64,000 nucleotides of DNA from Salipiger bermudensis HTCC2601 (lineage in GTDB: Bacteria; Pseudomonadota; Alphaproteobacteria; Rhodobacterales; Rhodobacteraceae): the NCBI RefSeq assembly GCF_000153725.1, contig NZ_DS022276.1:1967495-2031494 (forward strand), given 5' to 3'. The position numbers were made by a program, and so were the translations under genes. Under the pieces are notes generated by a model. It searched no databases. It saw nothing but the letters and a program-made list of their open reading frames with translations, and was not told where the DNA came from. This document shows positions 9,401 through 18,039 of the stretch, one piece after another (the stretch's first letter is position 1; every line of letters starts with the position of its first letter).

Positions 9401-11232
9401 GCGCCGCTCATCGCGGGATCGACCAGCGACAGGTCGGGCAGGGTGAGGTCGAACTGGCCGGTGCTTGCGCCAGTCTGCAGCTGTGCGTCGGCGGTGACGA
9501 CGATGCCTGGCCCGTCGAGATCTAGGTTACGCAGGAACGTGCCCTGCTCGGTGCGCGCCGCGGTGGCGTCGAGCGTCAGGTTGCCGGCCAGTAGGCCGTC
9601 GACCTGCGGGATGCCTGCGGCGAGATCGGTGGCGTTGCCCGCCACGGTAATGTCGAAACGGCCCGAGACCGGCTCGGCCCGGCCCGAGACGCGCACGTCG
9701 GCATCGCCGCCGAGCTCACGCCCGGCAAGGCCAGAGAAGCGGGCAAGATCCTCGGCGCGGATCTGGAGGTCCGGCTCGATGGCCGGGTCGGCGCCTTCGG
9801 TCAGCCCCGAGAGCACCACGTCGCCCTGCACGCCGATGCCCGCGCCGGTCAGGTCGATGCCGGTGATCTCGAGCGGCGAGCCCTGCTGCCAGTCGAACTG
9901 CAGCGCGCCGGTCATCGCGTCACCGGTGGCCTCGGCCAGTGAGGCATCCGAGAAGGCCAGCCCCGTCATGTCGAGGTTCAGCTGCCCGCGCACCGCGCCG
10001 GGAACGCTGCTGGTCTCGTTCTTGGCGATGACGCCGGCGCCGGAGAGCTGGGCGCTTTGAAGCGACATCTCGGGGCGGTCGAGCCCCTGCAGCGCCAGCT
10101 CAAGCGTGAATTCGTCGCCCACCGAGGCGTCGAAGAACAGTGACAGCGTCGCCTGTTCGAGCAGCGTCTCGTCCTGTGCGAAGGCGAGCCGCACCGGGCT
10201 GCCATCCTCGGAGGCGATGCGGCCCGACAGGCGCAGCCGCTCGGGCCAGCCCTCGGCGCCGATGCGTGCCTCGCCGTCAAGCGACATGGCGGCGGTCTCG
10301 AGCGTCAGCTCGTCGAGCTCGATGGCGCCGCCGGTCTCGAGGATTCCACTGGTGCGCAGCAGTTGGTTGTCGCCGAGAAAGGCGCGCTGCTCCTGCGGCA
10401 GCAGCGGCCGCAGGTCGCCCTCGAGGTTGGCGGCAAAGCGGTGGCCTTCTTCCTCGACGCCTTCCAGCGTGACCTGACCGCCAAAGCGGTCCTCGCCATC
10501 GGTGGCGAGCGTGAGATCGGCGGTGAAATCGTCGACCACGCCCTCGCCCTGCACCGCGAGGCGGATCGGCGGGGCGCCGGGCAGGCCCATCTTGGTGGTC
10601 AGCAAGCCGCCGGAGCCTTCCTCGAGCACGAGATCGACCAGCAGTTCACGGCTGTCATTGGCATAGCTGCCGGTGAAATTCAGCGCGTCGGTGGGGCCGT
10701 TCTGCCGCACCACGGCAAGCTCGACATTGCCCTCGCCATCGGCGAGCTGGGCAGTGCCCTCGACATTGAGCGTGACCTCCTCGCCGATCACCGGCGCGCC
10801 AAGCTCGACCGTCTCGATGGCGAAGCGGCCGACATTGACCGAGACCGGCAGGTCGGGCAGCGCAAAGCTGCCGCCACTGGCCTCCGGGGCCGGCGCGGCA
10901 GAGCCGGAGGCGGGCAGGCGGGCCAGCTCCAGCCGCTCGGCGCTCAGCTCGTCGACCTGAAGGCGGCCGCGCAGCAGGGCAAGACGGCTCCAGTCGAGCT
11001 CGGCGTTCTCCAGCGTCAGCCAGATGCCCTGATCGTCGGCAATGGTCAGGCGCTCCATCGTGGCCTGCGAGCTCAGGGCGCCGCGGAAGCCGCGCACCGT
11101 CACGTCCATGCCGTCGCCCGAAAGCGCGTTCTCGATCAGACGTTCAAGCCGGGTGCCCTCGTCGTCTTCCTGCGCCATCGCGGGCAGGGACAGTCCGAGA
11201 AGCAGGGAGAGGAGGAGGAGAAACCGTTTCAA
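6439..11232 (-). CDS. tamB: Translocation and assembly module protein TamB
   Basis: A very long (about 1597 residues) periplasm-spanning protein of the TamB/AsmA-like superfamily, which partners TamA in building the outer membrane and is thought to conduct lipids. It begins with a signal/anchor sequence (LKRFLLLLSLLLGL...PAMAQ), continues as repetitive beta-rich sequence and ends with the conserved TamB C-terminal domain, including FSSNPSRPEEEVLALLLFG and the final GLGIYFEKDY. The start is taken as the TTG that overlaps the tamA stop codon (TTGA), implying translational coupling; no ATG fits before the signal sequence. It is longer than E. coli TamB (about 1260), explained at least partly by internal repeats at 7978-9516. 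Very GC-rich, so long antisense open frames overlap it; these are shadows. Confidence 0.92.
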   Translation of the reverse strand: MKRFLLLLSLLLGLSLPAMAQEDDEGTRLERLIENALSGDGMDVTVRGFRGALSSQATMERLTIADDQGIWLTLENAELDWSRLALLRGRLQVDELSAERLELARLPASGSAAPAPEASGGSFALPDLPVSVNVGRFAIETVELGAPVIGEEVTLNVEGTAQLADGEGNVELAVVRQNGPTDALNFTGSYANDSRELLVDLVLEEGSGGLLTTKMGLPGAPPIRLAVQGEGVVDDFTADLTLATDGEDRFGGQVTLEGVEEEGHRFAANLEGDLRPLLPQEQRAFLGDNQLLRTSGILETGGAIELDELTLETAAMSLDGEARIGAEGWPERLRLSGRIASEDGSPVRLAFAQDETLLEQATLSLFFDASVGDEFTLELALQGLDRPEMSLQSAQLSGAGVIAKNETSSVPGAVRGQLNLDMTGLAFSDASLAEATGDAMTGALQFDWQQGSPLEITGIDLTGAGIGVQGDVVLSGLTEGADPAIEPDLQIRAEDLARFSGLAGRELGGDADVRVSGRAEPVSGRFDITVAGNATDLAAGIPQVDGLLAGNLTLDATAARTEQGTFLRNLDLDGPGIVVTADAQLQTGASTGQFDLTLPDLSLVDPAMSGAATLTGTLDEGEDAYALDLVASGPGNTQFDGVVTAGKGEDGGVVSVGFTGDASAADLSAFAAIADRPLDGAASFQGTGSYTLENGYFDADGSLQTRDVEIGIDPVDGLLQGTTDAEVNVTRDADGITIRRAEVDGPGLEMTASGTLLDAGSSASFDITLPDLTRLRAEGLSGRATLRGTLEESAEAYLLNLAATGPAQTQIDGNVTATKAEDGGIADVSFDGTAAGGDLSAFADLAGRELDGSFSFDGEGAYALESGYFDADGTLETNDLAIGIQQVDGLLRGTTRTEIDVSRDAEGITIRRADVDGPGIQLTANGNLVGDGSTATFNLTLPDLSPVAPGMSGSVSVSGNLQESAEAYRLDFTARGPGQTLAGGIVTASKTDEGQIGTVGFDGTASVGSLAAYAPLTGQTLRGSVSFDGAGSYTLATGAFSADGTLNTRDLATGIEIADRLAGGSGSAVVSARRDDDGNITVEELDVTTSQITATMNGTLSQSGDSALSYDVALNNLGVIVPQLPGRATASGTLGGSGNGPWQVDTRINAPGGTQATVSGTLAQSFDSANLSIAGNAPLALANQIAEPNLLSGMAQLNLRLNGPLAPSSLAGTVTVNGAEVVLPGPGLSLNGININANLGGGQVRLDVTGQLATGGRLETSGTIGLNAPYSADLTVQMRELLLEDRRLYQATAGGRVTVQGPLLTGPTIGGRIDIEQAELRIPETGLGPGSRGFTLTHLSEPAPVRQTRARAGLIETGSSRGGPAYTLPLDLEIRAPSRIFVRGRGLDAELGGSLRITGTSQDIVPVGRFDLIRGRLDILGQRLTLDTAILRLTGDFVPTIEVEATAERDGTVVTVSIEGEATEPEVTFSSNPSRPEEEVLALLLFGRDVTELSALQALRIAAAVNTLAGQGGEGIVGNLRRGFGLDDFDVTTDDEGNAGLRLGKYISDDLYTDVEVDSGGETSINLNYQINRNVKARASADTGGDSGLGIYFEKDY
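7978..9516 (-). repeat. Three tandem 171-172-codon repeats inside tamB (fourth partial copy follows)
   Basis: Within tamB the phrase DGPG(I/L) recurs with its Asp codon ending at 9516, 9003 and 8487, a spacing of 513 and 516 bases; a divergent fourth unit starts at 7977. Each unit runs DGPG..., FD/NLTLPDLS, a GTL(D/E)E segment, DGxVTA.K, DGxASxxxLxAFA, a S(F/Y)...GYFDADG block and xDADGITIRRA. The units look like amplified beta-strand modules that lengthen the TamB groove. Confidence 0.85.
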
Positions 11233-13040
11233 AATGCCTGACCTATGCCGATGTAAAGCTGTACCCCTTCGCCGGTATCGCCCGAGACCGGGCCGGCGAC
11301 ATCGACTCTGAGCGGGCCGATCGGGGTAGAATATCGCACGCCGAGACCGGCGCCCGCGTGCCAGTCGCCCTCGGTGCCGGGGGCGCTGGCCTCGCTGATA
11401 TAGCCAGCATCTGCGAAGGCGACCACGCCCCATGTGTCGTTGATGTCCTGCCGCAATTCGGTCGAGAGGCCGAGGAAGCTGCGACCGCCGGTCTCATTGC
11501 CGTCGAATTCGACGGTGAGCGACTGGTAGGGCTGGCCGCGCACGGTGCCGGCGCCGCCCGAATAGAACAGGAACTCGGGCTGGGTGTCCTCGAGCTCGGC
11601 ACCCACCACCGAGCCAAGCTGAAGCCGGCCGGCGAGCACGGTGCTCTTGCTCTCGCCAAAGCCGTAATAGCCGCGCAGATCGGTAAAGAGCCGTGCGCCG
11701 TGGCCCTCGCCGTCGAGATTGTAGAACGGTGTCAGCTCGGCATCGAGATACCAGCCCGAGGTCGGGTCGAGGTCGATGTCGCGCTTGTCCCATGTCAGCG
11801 AGAGCGGCAGCGTGAACAGCAGGAACTCGCGCTCGCCAAGATCGTCCTCGGTCTGCGAATAGAACAGCCCGACACCGATCTCGCCGGTCAGGTCGTCGTT
11901 GAAACGCCGGGTGAGACCGGCGGTCAGCTCGGCGGTATCGGCCGAGTAGGTCGGCTCGTTCAGGGTCGAGACCGAGGCCTCGAAGAAGGCGTCGGTGTTG
12001 GGGCCGAGCTCGGCGATGGCCGCCGGAACCTCGAGCCGCGCGGTCAGGCTGGCATCGAGCGCGTCGCTGCCGGAGGCACCGATATCGGTGACCTCGCCGT
12101 CGATGCGCAGCCGCTCGGCGCCGCCCCAGAGATTGCGGTGCAGCCAGAAGGCGGTGAGGCTCAGCCCTTCGAGCGACGAGATCTCGGCGCCGAAACCGAA
12201 GCGGCGGGGCTTGTTGTCGACCACGTCGACGATCATGTCGAGCGTGCCGTCCGGGTTCGGCTGCTCGGCCTCGCGCACGGTGACGCTCGAGAAGGCGCCG
12301 GTGCGGGTGAGGCGGTTGGTGACGTCCTGAACCTCTTCGGGATCGAACCGCTCGCCGCTGGGCAGACCGGCGATGCGCCGCTGCGCCGCGGTGCGCACCG
12401 CGCTGGAGCCGTCGGTGTCGAGCCGGCCGAAGCGCAACTCGGGCCCGGGGGCGATGCGCATCGCCACGTCGAGTTCGCTGGTGCGGTGATTGGCGGTGAC
12501 CTGTTGGTCGGTGACCTCGGCCTTGGCGTGTCCGATATCGCGCCAGCCGTCGACCCCGGCCTCGGCGGCATCGCCCACCACCGAGGCGCGGGCGGTCTCG
12601 CCACGGGCGAACGCTTCGGGCAGCTCGGTCTCCGGCGCCAGCGGGGTCAGCTCGGTCCGCCCGAACTCGAAAGAGGGACCGGTGTCGATCCGCACCGTGA
12701 CGGTGCCGACCGTGTCGGGCGTACTGAGCAGCGGAATCTCCGAGGCCTCGCGGCCGTCGATCAGGATGCTGATGACACCGCCGTAATAGCCATTGGCATA
12801 GAGCGTCTCGAGCAGGATGCCGTAATCCGACAGCGCCGCGGCGAGCACGTCCTGTCCCGAGATCTGGCCGTCTTCGGCCTCGACCTCGGCGGCAGCCAGC
12901 GCAGAGTTGTTGCGGATCTGGTCGCTCAGATCGTCGGACATGGAGGGGCTGGTAAACCTCACGTCATCAAGCGCGACGACGGGGCTGGAGGCGAGACAGA
13001 GGGCGGTGCCGGAGGCGGCAGCAAGGCGCCGGATGGTCAC
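11229..13040 (-). CDS. tamA: Outer-membrane Omp85-family protein TamA
   Basis: A 603-residue BamA/TamA-family barrel protein. A signal peptide (cleavage likely after SPVVA, about residue 24) is followed by POTRA-like domains to about residue 310. The C-terminal 16-strand-type barrel contains conserved text such as LTWDKRDIDLDPTSGWYLDAE and the terminal strand GEGVQLYIGIGQAF, ending in the Phe typical of BAM substrates. The GTG at 13040 is preferred because GAAAGGA lies 8-9 bases upstream; the in-frame ATG at 13064 would put extra residues before the signal peptide. It overlaps tamB by 4 bases, and the pair forms the translocation and assembly module. The 250 bases between this start and the divergent dehydrogenase gene must hold both promoters. 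Confidence 0.92.
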   Translation of the reverse strand: MTIRRLAAASGTALCLASSPVVALDDVRFTSPSMSDDLSDQIRNNSALAAAEVEAEDGQISGQDVLAAALSDYGILLETLYANGYYGGVISILIDGREASEIPLLSTPDTVGTVTVRIDTGPSFEFGRTELTPLAPETELPEAFARGETARASVVGDAAEAGVDGWRDIGHAKAEVTDQQVTANHRTSELDVAMRIAPGPELRFGRLDTDGSSAVRTAAQRRIAGLPSGERFDPEEVQDVTNRLTRTGAFSSVTVREAEQPNPDGTLDMIVDVVDNKPRRFGFGAEISSLEGLSLTAFWLHRNLWGGAERLRIDGEVTDIGASGSDALDASLTARLEVPAAIAELGPNTDAFFEASVSTLNEPTYSADTAELTAGLTRRFNDDLTGEIGVGLFYSQTEDDLGEREFLLFTLPLSLTWDKRDIDLDPTSGWYLDAELTPFYNLDGEGHGARLFTDLRGYYGFGESKSTVLAGRLQLGSVVGAELEDTQPEFLFYSGGAGTVRGQPYQSLTVEFDGNETGGRSFLGLSTELRQDINDTWGVVAFADAGYISEASAPGTEGDWHAGAGLGVRYSTPIGPLRVDVAGPVSGDTGEGVQLYIGIGQAF

Positions 13041-13290
13041 TGAAAAATTCCTTTCTCGGGCCATGGGGCTGTTCGCCCTTTGGGCGAGATCGGTCCACAG
13101 TAACCCAGTGCAATCGTGGACGCTAGGGAAGGGAATAGCATCTCGCGCCCCGTCCGGCGGTTCACGTTTCAGCCAAGCCATGAAAGGCTGGCCTGTGTGT
13201 CTCGTCTGCATCGCTTGCCCCGTCCCCTCGGGCTGTCTATCCCGGTTGGGCGCCATCTAGCCCGGCGCGGCGGAACGTGAAGGAGACGAC

Positions 13291-14382
13291 ATGCCCGACA
13301 TCATCGTGATCGGCGGCGGAATGGCCGGTGTGAGCGCCGCGGCGGCGCTTGCCGCAGACGCAGAGGTGCTGCTGCTCGAGGCCGAGCCGGGGACGGGGCA
13401 GCATTCCACCGCGCGCTCGGCGGCAATCTTCATCCGCAACTACGGCAACGCGGCGCTCAGGGCGCTGAACGACCGGGCGGCGGGCTTCTTCGAGGCGCCC
13501 GACATCGATGTCGAGGCGCCGCTGCTGACGCCGCGCGGCGAACTGCTGCTTGCGACCGGCGAAGAGCTAGACCTGCTCGAGGAATATGCCGCCGGCAGTG
13601 CCGGGCTCGAGCGGCTGAGCGCCGTCGAGGCCGAGCGGATGGTGCCGATCCTCAAACCCGGCCATTTCGCTGGTGCGGTTCTCGAACCCGAGGCCCGCGA
13701 CATCGACGTCGACGCCATGCTGCAGGGCTTCCTGCGTCAGTTCCGGGCGCGGGGCGGCCAGCTGCGCTGCAAGGCGCCGGTCTCGGCACTGAGCCGCGAG
13801 GCAGGGCTGTGGCAGATCGTGGCGGGCGGCGAGACCCACGCCGCGCCGGTGGTGGTCAACGCGGCCGGTGCGTGGGCGGGCGAGATCGCGCGCATGGCCG
13901 GCGCGCAGCCGATCCCGATCCAGCCCTGCCGGCGCTCGGCGGCGGTGCTGCCGGCACCCGAGGGCCACGAGTTGGGCCTCTGGCCGCTTTTCGGCTCGAT
14001 CGCCGAGACCTGGTACGCCAAGCCGATGGGCGGGCAGCTCATGGTGAGCCCCGCCGATGCCGATCCCGTGCCGCCGCAGGACGCGTGGCCCGACGACATG
14101 GTGCTGGCCGAGGGGCTGTACCGCTACGAGGGCGCGGTGACGGTGCCGGTGACGCGCATGGTTTCGAGCTGGGCCGGGCTGCGCAGTTTTGCGCCGGACA
14201 AGACCCCGGTCTGCGGCTTCGATAGCGAGGCGGAGGGCTTTTTCTGGCTCGCCGGGCAGGGCGGGCACGGCATCCAGACCGCGCCTGCGCTGGCCGAGCT
14301 GACCGCGGCACTCGTCGCTGGACGTGCGGCCTCGATCGACGATGGAAGCCTCGGCGCGTTGTCGCCGGTGCGGTTCGCCTGA
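13291..14382 (+). CDS. FAD-dependent D-amino-acid dehydrogenase, DauA (D-arginine dehydrogenase)-like
   Basis: A 363-residue flavoprotein of the DAO family. The N-terminal dinucleotide motif VIGGGMAG is at residues 6-13. HSTARSAAIF, VNAAGAWAGEIA, SSWAGLRSF and FFWLAGQGGHGIQT match in order the signature segments of Pseudomonas D-arginine dehydrogenase DauA (HSTGRSAAHY, WAGLRSF, GFFWVAAQGGYGIQT), and the end LSPVRF resembles LSPRRL. It should oxidise a D-amino acid to the 2-oxo acid and ammonia, passing electrons to the respiratory chain; the side-chain preference is not readable. The ATG has GAAGGAGA 6 bases upstream. The epimerase gene follows 10 bases later, suggesting a two-gene operon. 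Confidence 0.8.
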   Translation: MPDIIVIGGGMAGVSAAAALAADAEVLLLEAEPGTGQHSTARSAAIFIRNYGNAALRALNDRAAGFFEAPDIDVEAPLLTPRGELLLATGEELDLLEEYAAGSAGLERLSAVEAERMVPILKPGHFAGAVLEPEARDIDVDAMLQGFLRQFRARGGQLRCKAPVSALSREAGLWQIVAGGETHAAPVVVNAAGAWAGEIARMAGAQPIPIQPCRRSAAVLPAPEGHELGLWPLFGSIAETWYAKPMGGQLMVSPADADPVPPQDAWPDDMVLAEGLYRYEGAVTVPVTRMVSSWAGLRSFAPDKTPVCGFDSEAEGFFWLAGQGGHGIQTAPALAELTAALVAGRAASIDDGSLGALSPVRFA

Positions 14383-14392
14383 GGGGACCGGG

Positions 14393-15298
14393 ATGAGCAT
14401 CTACGTCACCGGCAGTTCCGGCGTTCTGGGCTGCGAGATCCTGTACCACCTGCGCGCCTCGGGTCATGACGCGACCGGGGTCGCCCGGCGTGCTCTGCCG
14501 CGGCAGGCGGCGGGGTTGCCGCAGATCTCGACCGCCGAGGTGCTTTCGCCCGGCTGGCTGCCGGAGCGCGACACCGAGGCCACTATCGTGCATTGCGCCG
14601 GGCTCGCCAGCCCGCGTGTGCCATTCGCGGACTACGCCGAACTGAGCCGCCGCGAGATCGAGCCGCAGGCCCGGTTCGTCGAGGCGTTGCTGGCGCGCGG
14701 CTGGCGCGGGCACATGGTCTACGTCTCCTCGGCAGGGGTCTATGGCGACACCGATGCGCTGCCGATCCCGGAGGATGCACCGCTCAATCCCAAGTCTTTC
14801 TATGCGCTTCAGAAAATGGCGGTGGAGCAGGCGCTGGTCATGCTCGCCAACCGCTATGGTTTCCGGCTGACCATCCTGCGGCTGGCCAATGCCTACGGCT
14901 CGCCTCTGGCGGGGCCGGGCTATGGCGTGGTGACGATCCTGCTCGACGCGCTGGCGACGGGGCGGCCGTTCAAGCTTTTCGGGACGGGTGAGAGCCTGCG
15001 CGACTATGTCCACGTGTCGGATTTCTGTGCCGCCGTGGCGCGGAGCTGCACGGCGGACCTGCCCGAGCGGGTCACGACGCTGAACATCGGCACCGGGCAG
15101 GGCACCTCGCTGGCAGATCTGGTGACGCTGGTGCAGCAGGTCACCGGACGGGCGCTGACGCTGGAGCGCGCGCCGCTGGAGAGCGAGCTGAAATCGAGCG
15201 TGCTGGATATCTCGCGGGCTCAGCGGCTGCTTGGCTGGACGCCCGCGCTCGGGATCGAGGAGGGGCTGCGGCGGACCGTCGAGGTGATGGGCGGCTGA
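14393..15298 (+). CDS. NAD(P)-dependent epimerase/dehydratase (extended SDR)
   Basis: A 301-residue extended short-chain dehydrogenase. It has the Rossmann motif TGSSGVLG at residues 6-13, the active-site serines in VSSAGVYG (about 110-117), the catalytic pair Y137/K141 (YALQK) and a GALE-type C-terminal substrate domain with NIGTGQGTSL. These features fit nucleotide-sugar epimerases or dehydratases acting in the cytoplasm. No polysaccharide genes flank it, so the substrate is unknown. The start ATG follows GAGGGGACCGGG. It sits 10 bases after the DauA-like gene. A weak inverted repeat (GCCTTGC/GCAAGGC) just after the stop lacks a T run. Confidence 0.82.
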   Translation: MSIYVTGSSGVLGCEILYHLRASGHDATGVARRALPRQAAGLPQISTAEVLSPGWLPERDTEATIVHCAGLASPRVPFADYAELSRREIEPQARFVEALLARGWRGHMVYVSSAGVYGDTDALPIPEDAPLNPKSFYALQKMAVEQALVMLANRYGFRLTILRLANAYGSPLAGPGYGVVTILLDALATGRPFKLFGTGESLRDYVHVSDFCAAVARSCTADLPERVTTLNIGTGQGTSLADLVTLVQQVTGRALTLERAPLESELKSSVLDISRAQRLLGWTPALGIEEGLRRTVEVMGG

Positions 15299-15370
15299 GC
15301 CTTGCCTTGCGTGGAAGCAAGGCCCGGCGTTGCAATTCGGCCTCGTGACGGACGGATTGGCCCCGGCGGG

Positions 15371-17137
15371 TCACTCTTCCTCGAACGGATCCCACTCGTC
15401 CTCAACCTCGGGCAGCGCTTCGGCGGTGGCCTCCTGCGCGGCTTCCTCGGGGGTGCGGATCTCGACGATCTCGGCCTTGGGAAAGGCCGCGAGTGCGGCC
15501 TGTACAAGCGGGTGCTCCGCCGCCTCCGCCTTCATCGCCAGCTCGGCGGCGTGGGTCTGCTCCCAGATCGTCGCCGTCTCGCAGCCATTGACCAGCGACA
15601 CGCCCCAGCGGTTGCCGGTCCAGCGCTGCAGCGCGCTGCCAAGGCGCTGGGCAAGATCGCCGCGGGCGTTGTTGGTGGGGGTGAACTCGATCCGTCCGGG
15701 CTGGTAGGCGGCGAGCCGCACGCAGCGCTCGACTTCCATTAGAAGCGTCATGTCGCGGTTGGCCCGGATCAGCTCGACCACGTGCTCGAAGGTCGGGAAA
15801 CGGGCCAGCGCATGATCGGCCGCCACCGCCAGCACCGCGTTGCCCTGCGTCGCGACCGGGCCGGAAGGCGCGGGGTGGGTGGGCTGCACGTGGCCGCCGG
15901 CCTGCGTCTGAGCGCCGCCTCCGGCCGGGGCATGGGCATAGCCACCACCACCGGGGCCCGGCGCGGGCGGCGGCGGGGTGTCCTGCAGCTTGCGCAGCAG
16001 CTCTTCGGGAGAGGGCAGCTCGGCCACGTGGGTCAGCCGGATCACCGCCATCTCGGCGGCCATCATGGCATTGGGGGCCTGCGCCACCTCGTCGAGCGCC
16101 TTGAGCAGCATCTGCCACATGCGGGTCAGTGCCCGCATCCCGAGATTGGCGGCCATGGTCTCGCCGCGTGCGCGCTCGTCGGGCGAGATCGTCGGGTCCT
16201 CGGCGGCCTCCGGCGTGATCTTCACCACCGAGGTCCAGTGGGTGATCTCGGCCAGATCGCGCAGCACCGCCAGCGGGTCGGCGCCGTCGGCATATTGCTG
16301 CGACAGCTCGGTCAGCGCGCCGGGGGCATCGCCGTACATGATCTTTTCGAACAGATCCATCACCCGGCCACGGTCGGCAAGGCCCAGCATGGCGCGGACC
16401 TGCTCGGCGGTGGTCTCTCCGGCGCCGTGACTGATCGCCTGGTCGAGCAGCGAGGTGGCATCGCGCGCCGAGCCCTCGGCGGCGCGGGTCACCAGCGCCA
16501 GCGCGTCATCGGTGATCTCGGCCTGTTCGGCGGTGGCGATCCTGCGCAGCAGCGAGATCATCACCTCGGGCTCGATGCGGCGCAGGTCGAAGCGCTGGCA
16601 GCGCGACAGCACCGTCACCGGCACCTTGCGGATCTCGGTGGTGGCGAAGATGAACTTCACATGCTCGGGCGGCTCTTCCAGCGTCTTGAGCAGCGCGTTG
16701 AAGGCGCTGTTCGAGAGCATGTGCACCTCGTCGATGATGTATATCTTGTAGCGCGCCGAAGCCGCCCGGTAGTGCACGCTGTCGATGATCTCGCGGATAT
16801 CGCCGACGCCGGTGTTCGACGCGGCGTCCATCTCGATGACATCGACATGGCGGCCTTCCATGATCGCCTTGCAATGCTCGCACTCACCGCAGGGCTCAGT
16901 GGTCGGGCCGCCCTCGCCATCGGGGCCGATGCAGTTCATGCCCTTGGCGATGATCCGCGCGGTGGTGGTCTTCCCCGTGCCGCGGATGCCGGTCATGATG
17001 AAGGCCTGCGCGATCCGACCCGCCTTGAAGGCGTTCTTGAGCGTGCGCACCATGGCGTCCTGACCGACGAGATCGGCAAAGGTCTCGGGGCGGTACTTGC
17101 GGGCGAGAACCTGGTACTTGGGCGATTGCTCGGACAT
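15371..17137 (-). CDS. dnaX: DNA polymerase III subunit gamma/tau
   Basis: A 588-residue clamp-loader ATPase of the replicative polymerase. It shows Walker A GIRGTGKT at residues 50-57, a four-cysteine zinc module (C69, C83, C86, C89), Walker B with sensor IIDEVHML, and the SRC motif (LSRCQRF) sensing the neighbouring ATP site. A Pro/Gly-rich linker (PPPPAPGPGGG) separates the motor from the C-terminal tau-specific region. The frame is open upstream to 17449, but the ATG at 17137 is chosen: GGAAGG precedes it, and the family start SxxxxYxVLARKYRPxxF follows. No obvious slippery A-run is seen, so no evidence for an E. coli-style gamma frameshift. The common recR neighbour is not present here. 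Confidence 0.95.
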   Translation of the reverse strand: MSEQSPKYQVLARKYRPETFADLVGQDAMVRTLKNAFKAGRIAQAFIMTGIRGTGKTTTARIIAKGMNCIGPDGEGGPTTEPCGECEHCKAIMEGRHVDVIEMDAASNTGVGDIREIIDSVHYRAASARYKIYIIDEVHMLSNSAFNALLKTLEEPPEHVKFIFATTEIRKVPVTVLSRCQRFDLRRIEPEVMISLLRRIATAEQAEITDDALALVTRAAEGSARDATSLLDQAISHGAGETTAEQVRAMLGLADRGRVMDLFEKIMYGDAPGALTELSQQYADGADPLAVLRDLAEITHWTSVVKITPEAAEDPTISPDERARGETMAANLGMRALTRMWQMLLKALDEVAQAPNAMMAAEMAVIRLTHVAELPSPEELLRKLQDTPPPPAPGPGGGGYAHAPAGGGAQTQAGGHVQPTHPAPSGPVATQGNAVLAVAADHALARFPTFEHVVELIRANRDMTLLMEVERCVRLAAYQPGRIEFTPTNNARGDLAQRLGSALQRWTGNRWGVSLVNGCETATIWEQTHAAELAMKAEAAEHPLVQAALAAFPKAEIVEIRTPEEAAQEATAEALPEVEDEWDPFEEE

Positions 17138-17460
17138 CGGGGGCCTTCCGGGTGACGGGACGCACCCAAGGTATGCGCGCGGCCCTCCAAGGTAAACCGG
17201 GCGCGGCGCGGAAAAGCGGGCCGGCTGCGCCGGCTCCACTGGCGGGGGGCGTCGGGACGGTGCGGGCAGAGGCTTTGGACTGGCGCTGATATTCGGCACG
17301 GGGGCGCGTGCTGGCGGAGGGGTGATGCCGTGCCGGGCCGCCGCCTTAGGGCCTGCAGATGCGTGGCGCCCGCTCGGCGGCGCGCGAAAGCAGGTTCGCA
17401 AGAGGCGGCGAATCGGGCAGCATCGGCGCATATGACACGTTCGACGCATCGAGCCTCCGT
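17138..17460. other. Intergenic region, dnaX promoter side
   Basis: No gene is recognised here. The region is GC-rich, carries a small perfect inverted repeat (GCCGGC-TGC-GCCGGC, 17220-17234) and must contain the divergent promoters of dnaX and the phosphatase gene, which I could not pick out. Confidence 0.5.
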
Positions 17461-17973
17461 ATGACCATGCTGCACGCGCTCAGGGTTCTGGACGGAATTC
17501 TCGCCATCTCGCCCCTTCCCGGGGCGGGCGGGGATCTCGTGGGTGACCTCCAGCACGTGGCGGACTGGCGGCCCTCGCTGGTCATCTCGCTGGTCAGCGT
17601 CGCCGAGTTCGAGGCTGCGGGGGCGGGCTCGGTGGGCAGCTTCATCGCCGATCACGGCGCGCGCTGGGAGCACCTGCCGATCGTGGATTTCGGCGTGCCC
17701 TGCGCCGCCTTTGAAGATCGTTGGCCCGAGGTCAGCCGCGCCGCGCTGCACGCCTTGCAGGGCGGCGGGCGGGTGCTGGTGCATTGCCGGGGCGGCTGCG
17801 GGCGCTCGGGCATGGTGGCCCTGCGGCTGATGATCGAGGCGGGCGAGGCGCCGGACGAGGCCCTGTCACGGCTGCGCGGGGTGCGGCCCTGTGCGGTCGA
17901 GACCGAGGCGCAGATGGGCTGGGCGCTGGCGGCCGAGCGGGAAGCGGCGGTGTTTCACCGGCACGGCGACTGA
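17461..17973 (+). CDS. Small protein-tyrosine/dual-specificity phosphatase
   Basis: A 170-residue cytoplasmic phosphatase with the cysteine-phosphatase signature HCRGGCGRSG, in which Cys109 would be the nucleophile and Arg115 binds phosphate. D77 in IVDFGVP is a candidate general acid. The N-terminus ISPLPGAGGDLVGDL...WRPSLVISL is typical of bacterial DSP-like proteins of this size. The start is taken at the ATG at 17461; one two codons later is equally possible, and neither has a strong ribosome binding site. The open frame extends further upstream without supporting signals. It converges with the exosortase gene, and the substrate is unknown. Confidence 0.75.
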   Translation: MTMLHALRVLDGILAISPLPGAGGDLVGDLQHVADWRPSLVISLVSVAEFEAAGAGSVGSFIADHGARWEHLPIVDFGVPCAAFEDRWPEVSRAALHALQGGGRVLVHCRGGCGRSGMVALRLMIEAGEAPDEALSRLRGVRPCAVETEAQMGWALAAEREAAVFHRHGD

Positions 17974-18039
17974 GCGGAGCGGGGACGCTCGGCTATGTTC
18001 AATTTCGCCCGCGCGTCGAAGCTGCCACCGTGCCGTACC

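Noticed and set aside
15299-15370. Terminator between the epimerase gene and dnaX
   Set aside because: GCCTTGC/GCAAGGC is a short stem without a T run; support is too weak to list it.
15371-17137. Programmed frameshift in dnaX producing gamma
   Set aside because: No A-rich slippery heptamer with a following stem and early stop was seen in the linker region.
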